Part shown: piece after piece, positions 9,577 through 17,855 of the stretch
Layout of the letters: each line of letters starts with the position of its first letter
Position numbering within the stretch: position 1 is the stretch's first letter
Source of the DNA: Emticicia sp. 21SJ11W-3
Lineage (GTDB): Bacteria > Bacteroidota > Bacteroidia > Cytophagales > Spirosomataceae
Length of the DNA: 64,000 bases
Direction: 5' to 3'
Assembly: GCF_024138715.1 (NCBI RefSeq)
Contig: NZ_CP092074.1
Span: forward strand, 4,154,001 to 4,218,000
The notes under the pieces: generated by a model
Seen by the model: only the letters and a program-made list of their open reading frames with translations
What the model was told of the DNA's origin: nothing
Databases searched by the model: none
Translations under genes and position numbers: made by a program

Positions 9577-11970
9577 TTATTCACTTTTCAGCGACTTCAC
9601 CGGATTCATCAACGCGGCTTTTAACACCTGATACCCCACTGTTAAAGCAGCTACTACAAATGTGGAAACAATGGCTACTATAAAAACTTCAGCGCCTATA
9701 TCTATATGAAACTTAAAGTCTTGCAGCCAGCTATTCATTAACCACCAGGCAAATGGTGAGGCAATGATGAAAGCTACAGAAATAAGACCGGAAAACTCTT
9801 TTCCGAATATCCAGATAATCTGCGGTATTGTGCCACCCAAAACTTTTCTGATGCCAATTTCTTTGGTTTTCTGCGTAACCATAAACGCCACCATACCATA
9901 TAAACCCAGGCACCCAATGAAAATGGCGATTCCTGAAAACGCCTGAATCAATTTCAGCATCACGTTTTCCGTTTCATAAAATTCTGCTATTAATTTATCA
10001 TAAAACTGATATTCGTAAATCTGGTCAGGGTGGTGTTTGGCCCATATTTTTTCAATTTCCGGCATTATTTGCTGAGCATTTGCCATATTCAATTTCAGGC
10101 CATAGCTATCGTAGTTCTCTTGTAAGGTAGTGATAAGTATAGGATTGATATCTTCATGGAACGTTCTGTCATGAAAATCTTTTACCACGCCAACTATGGG
10201 GCCGCTGCTCCGGCCGTCGTTCAGTTTAACAATTTTACCTATTACTTCCAGTGGCGATTTAAAATTCAGCTTTTTTACAAATGTTTCATTTACCAGGCAT
10301 TCTTTCATACTATCAGCCGGAAAAACATTTCTACCGGCTACCAATTCTAACCCGAAGGTAGGCAAGTATTGGTCGTCAGCCGATTTTACGTTTACTCTGA
10401 AAACCTCGTCTTCTGAGCGGTTATCAAACTTTACAGATGTGTTCCAGTTTGAGCTGGAAGCCGGAGGGCGAAAAAACAATGAAATGTTTTCTACGCCGTT
10501 TAGCGCAGCCAGCTGATTCCTGATTGTTTTTTGCTTGTTTACTTCTGTACCGGAAGCAATGGGAACAAATACCAGTGCATCTTTTTTAAAGCCGAGGTCA
10601 GAATGCTGGGCATATTTCATCTGGCTGGCAATAACTACCATACCAATAATTAAAACCTGCGAGATAGCAAACTGGGTAATGATGAGGGTGCGTCGTGTGT
10701 TAAAACCACCAATGTTTTGTTGTGATAGTTTTCCTTTAAGAGCGAGAACAGGCTGGAAGCCGGCAAGAATAAGGCCGGGATACGAACCGGAAAAAATTGT
10801 AACTACTAATACCAATAAGAAGGTAAAGAGTATCAGATAAACATCTGAGAAGAAATTGATACTGATTTGAGAATTAAACCACAGGTTAACGTAAGGCAAA
10901 GCCATGAAAGCCAGGCTGATGGCCACAATTGCGCCAATGATGGTTATAATACCGGTTTCGGCAATAAACTGCCAGAAAAGTTGAAATCTTAAGCTGCCCA
11001 GTACTTTTCTTACACCCACTTCTTTTGAACGTTTTAAAGCCTGTGCCGTTGCCAGATTAATGAAGTTTACACAAGCCGTAATTATCAGAAACAAGCCTAT
11101 GAACGATAACACCCATAGATTTTTCTTGTCCATTGGGCCACCGTAGCGCGCATCAAAGTGCATTTCGGCCAATGGCTGAAATTTGTAATGATGCACGTTT
11201 TTAGACGTTGGGCGGTATTTTTTCACGTATGCCGGCATTACTTTTTCTACCTCTGCAATAGAAACACCCGGGCGCATCAATACAAAGCATTGCATTGAAC
11301 TGGCAATACCCCCCCAGGAGTCATCACTGGCAAACCATTCATTGTATGCTTTAAGGGTTGGGTAAGATGCATAAATCTCGGTTTTTCTGTCGCTATTAGC
11401 AGGCAAATCTTTAAGCACCCCGGTAACCTTAAACTCAATCCGGTTATCGAGCTTAAAGGTTTTGTTGATAGGGCTCTCATTGCCAAAATACTTTTTGGCA
11501 GCTCTTTCGGTAAGAATCGCCGTATTGGGCTCTCTTAAAACTGTCTTTTTATCGCCCTGCAAAAGCGGATAATTAAATATCTCAAAAAACTCAGGTTCGG
11601 TAAAGGCTACACCTTGTTCATCTTTAAATTTTTTAATTTCTCCACCCTGTTTCACGGTAATCAGTTGTTCATCAAAGGTGCAGATGCGTGCAACTTTCTC
11701 ACCAAATGTGTAATCATTTCTGAATGCCTTTCCAAGCGGATTGGGTACGCTGTTGGCAAAGCTTATGTTGTCGCGGTGTTGTTCGGTAACAAGGCGGTAA
11801 ATGCGGCTTGAGTTGTAATGGAAGTTATCAAAACTAAGATGGTGTTTCACCAAAGCAAAAATAAGGATTCCGCAACTCATACTCAACGCCAACCCCAGTA
11901 TATTGATGGTGGCATATACCTTGTTTCGTTGCAGATTCCTTATAGCTATTTTAAGATAGTTTTTAAACAT
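9577..11970 (-). CDS. P5: MacB/FtsX-type ABC transporter permease, first gene of unit B
   Basis: The protein has 797 residues from the ATG at 11970 (MFKNYLKIAIRNLQRNK). The longer open frame starting at 12069 is rejected because it would cover the promoter region and adds nothing found in paralogues. The coupling motifs are RSKEVGVRKVLGSLRFQL and TKEIGIRKVLGGTIPQI; the tail is NPVKSLKSE. Its TM1 region (GILIFALVKHHLSFDNFHYN) and first periplasmic domain (FTEPEFFEIFNYPLLQGD) resemble P7 most closely. It is the promoter-proximal gene of unit B: a twin-dyad operator at 12077-12111 and a -24-like box at 12006-12021 lie upstream. Confidence 0.93.
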   Translation of the reverse strand: MFKNYLKIAIRNLQRNKVYATINILGLALSMSCGILIFALVKHHLSFDNFHYNSSRIYRLVTEQHRDNISFANSVPNPLGKAFRNDYTFGEKVARICTFDEQLITVKQGGEIKKFKDEQGVAFTEPEFFEIFNYPLLQGDKKTVLREPNTAILTERAAKKYFGNESPINKTFKLDNRIEFKVTGVLKDLPANSDRKTEIYASYPTLKAYNEWFASDDSWGGIASSMQCFVLMRPGVSIAEVEKVMPAYVKKYRPTSKNVHHYKFQPLAEMHFDARYGGPMDKKNLWVLSFIGLFLIITACVNFINLATAQALKRSKEVGVRKVLGSLRFQLFWQFIAETGIITIIGAIVAISLAFMALPYVNLWFNSQISINFFSDVYLILFTFLLVLVVTIFSGSYPGLILAGFQPVLALKGKLSQQNIGGFNTRRTLIITQFAISQVLIIGMVVIASQMKYAQHSDLGFKKDALVFVPIASGTEVNKQKTIRNQLAALNGVENISLFFRPPASSSNWNTSVKFDNRSEDEVFRVNVKSADDQYLPTFGLELVAGRNVFPADSMKECLVNETFVKKLNFKSPLEVIGKIVKLNDGRSSGPIVGVVKDFHDRTFHEDINPILITTLQENYDSYGLKLNMANAQQIMPEIEKIWAKHHPDQIYEYQFYDKLIAEFYETENVMLKLIQAFSGIAIFIGCLGLYGMVAFMVTQKTKEIGIRKVLGGTIPQIIWIFGKEFSGLISVAFIIASPFAWWLMNSWLQDFKFHIDIGAEVFIVAIVSTFVVAALTVGYQVLKAALMNPVKSLKSE

Positions 11971-12005
11971 AGTTTTTTCATAATTTTGTATTGTATTTAT
12001 TAAAT

Positions 12006-12021
12006 AACCAAAGCCATGCCA
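12006..12021 (-). promoter_or_regulatory. Candidate sigma-54-like promoter of unit B
   Basis: On the minus strand, TGGCATG-GCTT-TGGTT begins at 12021. The -24 half (TGGCA) fits the sigma-54 consensus TGGCAC-N5-TTGC; the -12 half is imperfect, having G but not the following C. The first base is exactly 56 bp from the lower edge of the twin-dyad operator, the same distance as in the copy at 37743. The P5 start codon lies 36 bp beyond the box. The spacing match is the main support. Confidence 0.6.
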
Positions 12022-12076
12022 AAAACTTAAACAACTTATAATAAGCATATTAAAGAAAATCAAACTCAAATAATCT

Positions 12077-12111
12077 GTCCGTTTTCGGACAAATTTAGTA
12101 CGCTGTCGGAC
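12077..12111. promoter_or_regulatory. Twin-dyad operator upstream of unit B
   Basis: Two 14-bp dyads lie side by side: GTCCG-TTTT-CGGAC (12077-12090) and GTACG-CTGT-CGGAC (12098-12111). They are separated by 7 bp, so their centres are 21 bp (about two helical turns) apart. The same two dyads, with the same spacing and the same G-to-A imperfection in the second left half, occur at 37799-37833. Paired dyads upstream of a -24 type box are typical of NtrC-family enhancer sites, and the divergent regulator at 37984 is the likely ligand. Confidence 0.8.
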
Positions 12112-12326
12112 AGGCCCTTTTCTTTGTTTTCACTACATTTTTTTGGGCATAAACTGCTGCAATTATACCCGAAAGGCTCACTTAAAAGATTTAAGATTTT
12201 ATCAGAACACAAATAACATTATACAATTTTACGCAACTGCCTCACTATAAATAAATTTCAGGAAGATTTTCCAACCATTTCGGGGGCAGAAGAGTCTGTA
12301 TCATTGAAACGTTAATCTATTTATTT

Positions 12327-12836
12327 ATGAAAAAATTAATGCTACTATTGGGATTTCTGACCGTGGTGATGGCTTGCAAAAATGAAGCAGAAGATATGGC
12401 GGGTGGTGATTTATCAGGGAAGCCCGGCGCTGGCATGCTCAACCCGAATGCGCCTAAGTCTGGCAAAGACCCTGTTAATCCACGCTCAGAGACCTTTTAT
12501 TATTTTGCAGGATACCAGGTAAGCAAAACTGCCGGTTCTGATAAAATGGGTATGGATATTGGTAAAGCCCCAGACAACCCTACTCAATTGTATGTGAGCG
12601 GCTATAGTTTTGTAAATATGTATGGTGCCGGTTATACCTGCGATGAAAAAACAGGTGCCCTGAAAATTAAAGAACTGATAGCTACCGAGATGGCAGGTAG
12701 CGAAGAAGCCAATAAAGCTGAGGCTGAGTATTTCAAAAATCTGCAGGAAGCCACCAGAATAGTTTTTGAAACCCAACAAGTACAAATACTGGTGGGTAAT
12801 CCGGTAAAAGAAGTTATGTTTTTTAAGAAAAGATAA
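12327..12836 (+). CDS. Small predicted lipoprotein of unknown function
   Basis: The 169-residue product begins with a lipoprotein signal: Lys-Lys, a hydrophobic run, then the lipobox VMAC with the acylated cysteine at residue 17, followed by an acidic/Gly-rich linker. The remainder (about 45-169) is soluble with no motif I recognise. A YFFAGYQVS segment and an amphipathic Glu/Ala-rich helix near 118-140 are visible. It is the only plus-strand gene inside the permease region. It sits between the two permease units, downstream of the unit B operator and converging on P6, with a shared terminator. It may be an accessory factor of the transporter or an unrelated gene; the sequence does not decide. 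Confidence 0.8.
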   Translation: MKKLMLLLGFLTVVMACKNEAEDMAGGDLSGKPGAGMLNPNAPKSGKDPVNPRSETFYYFAGYQVSKTAGSDKMGMDIGKAPDNPTQLYVSGYSFVNMYGAGYTCDEKTGALKIKELIATEMAGSEEANKAEAEYFKNLQEATRIVFETQQVQILVGNPVKEVMFFKKR

Positions 12837-12851
12837 GGTCTGAAACAAATT

Positions 12852-12886
12852 AAAAAAGGCAGTGGGGTTTTCCATTGCCTTTTTTT
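12852..12886. terminator. Bidirectional terminator between lipoprotein gene and P6
   Basis: The hairpin AAAAAGGCA-G-TGG, loop GGTTTT, CCA-T-TGCCTTTTT has an A-run on the left and a T-run on the right, so it can stop both the plus-strand lipoprotein gene and the minus-strand unit A after P6. Confidence 0.85.
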
Positions 12887-12904
12887 GTCCGTTTTTTCCG
12901 GCTG

Positions 12905-15298
12905 TTATTCTGCTTTCAGCGAATTCACCGGGTTCATCAATGCCGCTCTGATGGCCTGTCCGCCTACAGTTAAAAGTGCCACAGCAATGGTTACCATTGC
13001 CGTTATTATAAATATATATGCGTTAATAGAAATGCGATACGGGTAGTTTTCGAGCCATTTTTGTGCGGCCAAAAAAGCGATTGGGAACGCAAAAATAAAT
13101 GATAGACCCACCAGTTTCAGGAAGTCAGAAGACAATAATTGCACTATACTACTTACCGAAGCACCTAACACTTTACGGATACCAATTTCTTTGGTACGTT
13201 TCTCTGCCGACAAAGTGGCCAGGCCAAACAAACCTATGCAGGAAATACAAATGGTAAGCGCAGTGCCAAAAAGCATAATTTGTTTCCATTTTGCCTCTGA
13301 TTCATAGTTTTTCAGATTTTCGGCTTCCTGAAACTTAAAATCATAAGAGTTAATCGGGAATAGCTTTTTGAAAGTCTTCTCTATATGTTTCAGGCTGGCT
13401 ACTTCAGACCCCGGCTTAATTTTGATAAATACTCTACCGTATACATTACCGGGTTTCATGGTAAATAATTGTGGCCCAATCTCCTGGCTCAGTGAATTAA
13501 AATGGTGGTTTTTTACAACTCCTATTACCGTGTACTTATCGTTACTGTTATAGAAATTAACTTCCTGCCCTAGGGGATTCTTCCAGCCTGCTTTTTTCAC
13601 AAAGGCTTCATTCACAATGACCGATTTTGTTGAATCAGATGGAAAATCAGGAGAGAAATTTCGCCCCTTCAGAACGGGTATCTTCATTAAAGGCAAGAAA
13701 ACATGATTAACTGTTTCATAGGCAAAATCAATCTGTGTATCGCCGTTCACTTTCGCTATTGTCCCCCACGAACCTGCATTTTTGGGTGCTACCTCAATAA
13801 TATTCGGGTCACTCTTCAATTCGTTGATAAACAAAGCCGACTGGCTGTGAGTTAAAAGCCACTTGTCAACCAATATCAGATTTTTATCGTCATACCCCAA
13901 CTCTTTGGTTGTCAGGTAATTGAATTGCGAATAGATGGTCATGGTAGCAATAATCAGAAACGAAGCCAAACTAAACTGCACCACCACCAATGTTTTTTGC
14001 AGATAGTTTTTTCCTGTCAGGTTAAATCGGCTGTATAAGGTTCTCACCGGGTCATATCCTGACAGCACAAGAGCCGGATAAAACCCAGCCAGCAGACTTG
14101 TTATGGCAAATAGTATGACATAGGCTGATATCAGCCTGATGTCAAATAAATAGGAGAAAGCCAAAGACTTATTTGCTAATTGATTGAAGGTAGGCAACAC
14201 CATCTGCACAATAAATACTGCCAGCACAAAGGCTATCAGGCAAAGTATGGAAGACTCGCCCAAAAACTGAAAAATCAGTTGTTTTCTGTCGCCGCCAACT
14301 ACTTTTCTTATGCCAATTTCTTTGGCGCGTTTCAACGAACGGGCTACTGTAAGATTAATGAAGTTGATGCAGGCTATTAATAATATAAAAATAGCAATGC
14401 CTGTAAGGATATAAGAAAAAGTAGGGTTGCTGGCATCAGACAAACCATTCTGGGCAGCAAATGTAGTACTCAGGTGCATGTCGGCCAATGGTTGCAGGGC
14501 ATATCTGGCATTTTCTTTTACATCAAACTCTTTGGCCATTTTCTGAATACTCTCTTTTGCATCTGCCTCATAAACCCGTTTCATTTTAGCCTCTGCTGAT
14601 ACCACATTGGCATGCGGCTTAAGTACCACAAATGTATTAAGAAAGAAATTGAACCAGTTATCGCTATTCTGGTATTCTTCATTTTCTACAACTAAGGGCA
14701 GCAGAAAATCAAACTTAATAGAAGAGTTTTGCGGCGCTTTTTTTGCTACCCCCGTAATCTGGTAAGGCACCAGTTTGTTATCCTCTACAAAATCAATGGT
14801 TTTACCCATCACATCTTTAGTTTTGAACAGTCTTTCTGCCATTTGCTCTGAAATAACTAAAGTGTTAGGTTGTATCAATGCTGTTTTGGGATTTCCACTT
14901 AGCAAAGGGAAAGAAAACACAGAAAAGAAGTTTGCGTCGGCCGCTAATAATTCATACCCTTTTATTTCGTTACCCTGACGGATATTCCGAAAATCACTGC
15001 GTAAACGCATAAACGACTGAATCTCAGGCACACCTGCTTTAAACTTAGGGCCTTGAAAATACCCCGTTACACCGTCTGACTGTTTCACGTTGCCATCCGG
15101 ATTAATCCATTCGGTAGTAACCCGGTAGATACTTGCTTGGTTGGCATGGAAACGGTCATAGCTTACTTCATCTTTGGTATAAAGCATAATAAGCATAGCC
15201 GCTGCAAGACCGATGCTGAGCCCCGCAATGTTAATAAAACTGTAAACCTTATTGCGAAAAAGGTTACGGATGGCGATTTTAAAGTAGTTTTTTAACAT
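12905..15298 (-). CDS. P6: MacB/FtsX-type ABC transporter permease, last gene of unit A
   Basis: The protein has 797 residues (MLKNYFKIAIRNLFRNK). The coupling motifs are RAKEIGIRKVVGGDRKQL after LIACINFINLTVARS, and TKEIGIRKVLGASVSSI after SCIGLFGL. The tail NPVNSLKAE departs slightly from the family. The first periplasmic domain has the usual PLL.GNPKTAL, TLVISE and FDFLLPL landmarks of these permeases. It is the promoter-distal end of unit A and is followed, 19 bp after its stop, by a strong terminator, which separates it from unit B. Confidence 0.93.
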   Translation of the reverse strand: MLKNYFKIAIRNLFRNKVYSFINIAGLSIGLAAAMLIMLYTKDEVSYDRFHANQASIYRVTTEWINPDGNVKQSDGVTGYFQGPKFKAGVPEIQSFMRLRSDFRNIRQGNEIKGYELLAADANFFSVFSFPLLSGNPKTALIQPNTLVISEQMAERLFKTKDVMGKTIDFVEDNKLVPYQITGVAKKAPQNSSIKFDFLLPLVVENEEYQNSDNWFNFFLNTFVVLKPHANVVSAEAKMKRVYEADAKESIQKMAKEFDVKENARYALQPLADMHLSTTFAAQNGLSDASNPTFSYILTGIAIFILLIACINFINLTVARSLKRAKEIGIRKVVGGDRKQLIFQFLGESSILCLIAFVLAVFIVQMVLPTFNQLANKSLAFSYLFDIRLISAYVILFAITSLLAGFYPALVLSGYDPVRTLYSRFNLTGKNYLQKTLVVVQFSLASFLIIATMTIYSQFNYLTTKELGYDDKNLILVDKWLLTHSQSALFINELKSDPNIIEVAPKNAGSWGTIAKVNGDTQIDFAYETVNHVFLPLMKIPVLKGRNFSPDFPSDSTKSVIVNEAFVKKAGWKNPLGQEVNFYNSNDKYTVIGVVKNHHFNSLSQEIGPQLFTMKPGNVYGRVFIKIKPGSEVASLKHIEKTFKKLFPINSYDFKFQEAENLKNYESEAKWKQIMLFGTALTICISCIGLFGLATLSAEKRTKEIGIRKVLGASVSSIVQLLSSDFLKLVGLSFIFAFPIAFLAAQKWLENYPYRISINAYIFIITAMVTIAVALLTVGGQAIRAALMNPVNSLKAE

Positions 15299-15422
15299 AA
15301 GCCCCTAACCCCTAAAGGGGAATTTAAAATTGAATAATGAATTTCTGCCCCCCAACCCCTAAAGGGGAGCTATTAAAAACCTCAGTATTTTTGTAGTCCC
15401 CCTTTAGGGGTTAAGGGCATGT
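15299..15422. repeat. Intergenic palindromic spacer S5 (compound, three arms)
   Basis: The P6/P7 junction is longer than most and has three arms instead of two. Two are in the left-arm orientation, CCCC-TAAA-GGGG (15309-15320 and 15356-15367), and one is in the right-arm orientation, CCCC-TTTA-GGGG (about 15402-15413). This looks like partial duplication of the element or insertion of one copy into another. Confidence 0.85.
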
Positions 15423-17789
15423 TTATTCTGATTTCAAACTCTTCACCGGATTAATCAATGCTGCCTTTACGGCCTGAAAACTGACAGTCATGATGGCAAT
15501 CAGAATCGCTACGGCTCCGGTGGCTGCAAATATCCACCACTCAATAGATACTCGATAGGCGAAATCCTGTAGCCATTGCGCCATAAAGTAATAAGCAACA
15601 GGTACGGCCACCACAAGAGCAATTAGCACCAGTTTCAGAAAATCGAGCGAAAGCAAAGTGGTGATACCAAATACCGAAGCGCCCAGTACTTTTCTGATAC
15701 CAATCTCTTTGGTGCGCTGCCTGATAGAAAAAGTAGCCAGACCAAACAAACCCAGGCAAGAAATGAAAACTGCCAGCGTGGCAAAGGTCTTGGTAAGGTT
15801 ACTGATTAGTTCTTCGCGCTCATAAAAACTCGCCACGTCTTCATTAAAAAAAGAGTATTCAAAAACGTTGTCTGGGTACAATTTCTCCCATAATCCGGCA
15901 ACTTTTTTCAGGGTTGACTGGTCAAAGGATTTTAGCTGAATAGCTACCTTACGATAATGCGCTCTTGACGAAAAGATAACCGTGGGCTCAATGCCCGAAT
16001 AGAGGTCGGTATTATTAAAATCGGCTACTACGCCTACTATGGTTCCGGTTTTGCTGTGGTCGCCTACCAATAGTTTTCTGTTCAGAATTTCTTCGGCTGA
16101 TTTCAATCCTAAATCTTTTACCATTTTCTGATTCACCAGTAACTCTCTCAGGGTGTCAGAAGCAACAGGCTTACGGCCGCTGATTAGCTTGATGCCATAG
16201 GTATCAATATAGGCTTCATCAGCTATTTTAGACCTTGCCACAAATTTCTCCCAGTCTCTGTTTTCAAATCTGATGCTTCCGCCACTACCGGTCTGCGAAG
16301 TTGGTGCAGTGCGAAAGAAAGACACAGAGCTTACATTTGCCTGTTGAAGCAATTGGTTTTTAAGTGTTCTAAGTTTGCCGGTTTCAGCATCCGGAATATT
16401 TACTTGCAGAATCAGGTCTTTTCTTAAGCCCAGATCTTTATTTTCCAGGTAATCAAGCTGCAACACAACCAGCATAGACACGGCTATCAATATGCAGGCA
16501 ATGCTGAATTGTATTACTACCAACCCTTTGCGAAGTGTAAATTTCTTAGGCAACTCAGTGACATTTTTCAATGCCTTTAAAGGCTGAAAATTGGCAATGA
16601 TAAGTGACGGATAAAACCCAGCCATAAAAACAACGGCCGCCAGCAGAAGAGCCATGAAACCAATTAGGGTGAGGTCAGAGAACAGGCTAATGTGAACAGG
16701 GGTAGCTAACCATTGAGCAAGTAAAGGAGCAGCCACGTAGGCGATAACTACTGCCAGTATGCCGGAAAACAAAGCTAACAATGTGGTTTCACTAATAAAC
16801 TGCCAGAAAATTTGGGCTTGTGAACTGCCCAAAGTTTTTCTTACCCCTACTTCTTTGTGTCGTTTAAAAGATTGCGCCGTTGAAAGATTAACGAAATTGA
16901 TACAGGCAATAACCACCATTAGCAATCCGATACCTATCAGCAAATGGATGGTTGATTTCCTGATTTTTCCGTCATAGTCGATGTTAAAGTGAATATCAGA
17001 TAAATCTTGTAGATGATACCTGAATATTTCTGAGTCTGCGCCATAATAATTTTTAGAAAAAGCAGGCATCTGACTTTCAAGCTTATTCTTTAATTCCTTC
17101 GAGCGCAGCATCACAAAGGTTTCCCTGCTGCTGTCAATCCAACCCCAGTCTTGGTAGCCATATTCAGGCACAAGGATTTTCAATGTAGGCAGTGAAACAA
17201 AAATATCGGTTTTCAAATCCGTATTGGCCGGGTAATCTTTCAGTACCCCCGCCACCACAACTTCCTGTTTACTTTCAAGTTTAATAACCTTTCCCAAAGG
17301 GTTATCATTTCCGAAAAACTTCCGGGCATAGCGCTCCGTAATTACCACTTGATTAGGATTCTCAAGTACCCCGGGCTTACCTGCCTTCCACTCATAATCA
17401 AATATCTTAAAGTAGTCGGCATTGGTAAAAGCAGCCGATTCCCGCTCTGCGTATTTCCTGACTTCGCCATTTGTTGCAACCGAAATTGTCAATGGTTGAT
17501 GCGCCAGATATGTAGTTTTTTCAATGGCCGAATACTCCTTCGCCCAGGTCTGATGCAATTGATAGGCACTACCCTTTTCTTTTTCTATGCTGCCATCTTC
17601 CAGATGCAGGTCAACCACTGCTCTATAAATCCGGTCTGCATTTTTATGATAGGTATCAACACTTAAATGGTATTTCACCAATTGAAAAACCAGTATCCCA
17701 CCGGCCATGCCCAAAGCCAGACCGAACACATTCAGAAAGGTGAAGAGTCTGTTTCTAACCAGTACTCTTAATATAAAATTTAGTTTCAT
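15423..17789 (-). CDS. P7: MacB/FtsX-type ABC transporter permease
   Basis: The protein has 788 residues from the ATG at 17789 (MKLNFILRVLVRNRLF). An in-frame ATG at 17855, abutting the P8 stop codon, would add 22 charged residues; I prefer 17789 because it aligns with paralogues. The N-terminus lacks the usual NYLKIA motif, but TM1 and the first domain match P5 (GILVFQLVKYHLSVDTYHKN; FTNADYFKIFDYE). The coupling motifs are RHKEVGVRKTLGSSQAQI and TKEIGIRKVLGASVFGI; the tail is NPVKSLKSE. The P8/P7 junction has no palindromic spacer, so these two are likely translated closely together. Confidence 0.9.
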   Translation of the reverse strand: MKLNFILRVLVRNRLFTFLNVFGLALGMAGGILVFQLVKYHLSVDTYHKNADRIYRAVVDLHLEDGSIEKEKGSAYQLHQTWAKEYSAIEKTTYLAHQPLTISVATNGEVRKYAERESAAFTNADYFKIFDYEWKAGKPGVLENPNQVVITERYARKFFGNDNPLGKVIKLESKQEVVVAGVLKDYPANTDLKTDIFVSLPTLKILVPEYGYQDWGWIDSSRETFVMLRSKELKNKLESQMPAFSKNYYGADSEIFRYHLQDLSDIHFNIDYDGKIRKSTIHLLIGIGLLMVVIACINFVNLSTAQSFKRHKEVGVRKTLGSSQAQIFWQFISETTLLALFSGILAVVIAYVAAPLLAQWLATPVHISLFSDLTLIGFMALLLAAVVFMAGFYPSLIIANFQPLKALKNVTELPKKFTLRKGLVVIQFSIACILIAVSMLVVLQLDYLENKDLGLRKDLILQVNIPDAETGKLRTLKNQLLQQANVSSVSFFRTAPTSQTGSGGSIRFENRDWEKFVARSKIADEAYIDTYGIKLISGRKPVASDTLRELLVNQKMVKDLGLKSAEEILNRKLLVGDHSKTGTIVGVVADFNNTDLYSGIEPTVIFSSRAHYRKVAIQLKSFDQSTLKKVAGLWEKLYPDNVFEYSFFNEDVASFYEREELISNLTKTFATLAVFISCLGLFGLATFSIRQRTKEIGIRKVLGASVFGITTLLSLDFLKLVLIALVVAVPVAYYFMAQWLQDFAYRVSIEWWIFAATGAVAILIAIMTVSFQAVKAALINPVKSLKSE

Positions 17790-17855
17790 TTTATTAGTTT
17801 TAGAAAAAGCAAACGTGCTTTTTATGTTTTCCTTTGTCTTTTTCTCATGCTCCAT

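Larger units (their letters stand above)
11971..12326. other. Divergent intergenic region between P5 and the lipoprotein gene
   Basis: This 356-bp AT-rich region contains the unit B operator and -24-like box (annotated separately). Right of the operator, towards the lipoprotein gene, I see no convincing plus-strand promoter; a GGGCAT...TGCTGCA pair at about 12145-12160 has the wrong spacing for sigma-54. No further ORF is supported. Confidence 0.6.

Noticed and set aside
11971-12069. N-terminal extension of P5 beginning MSLIFFNMLI
   Set aside because: It would cover the -24-like box and has no counterpart in the paralogues, which start at M(I/L/F)(R/K)NY.
12145-12161. Plus-strand GGGCAT...TGCTGCA as a sigma-54 promoter for the lipoprotein gene
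   Set aside because: The GG-to-GC spacing is 11 instead of the strict 10, and the distance to the operator differs from the two good sites.
12887-12902. GTCCG followed by CCGG near the P6 stop codon, resembling the operator dyad
   Set aside because: The second half does not match CGGAC, the spacing is wrong, and it lies at a gene end behind a terminator.
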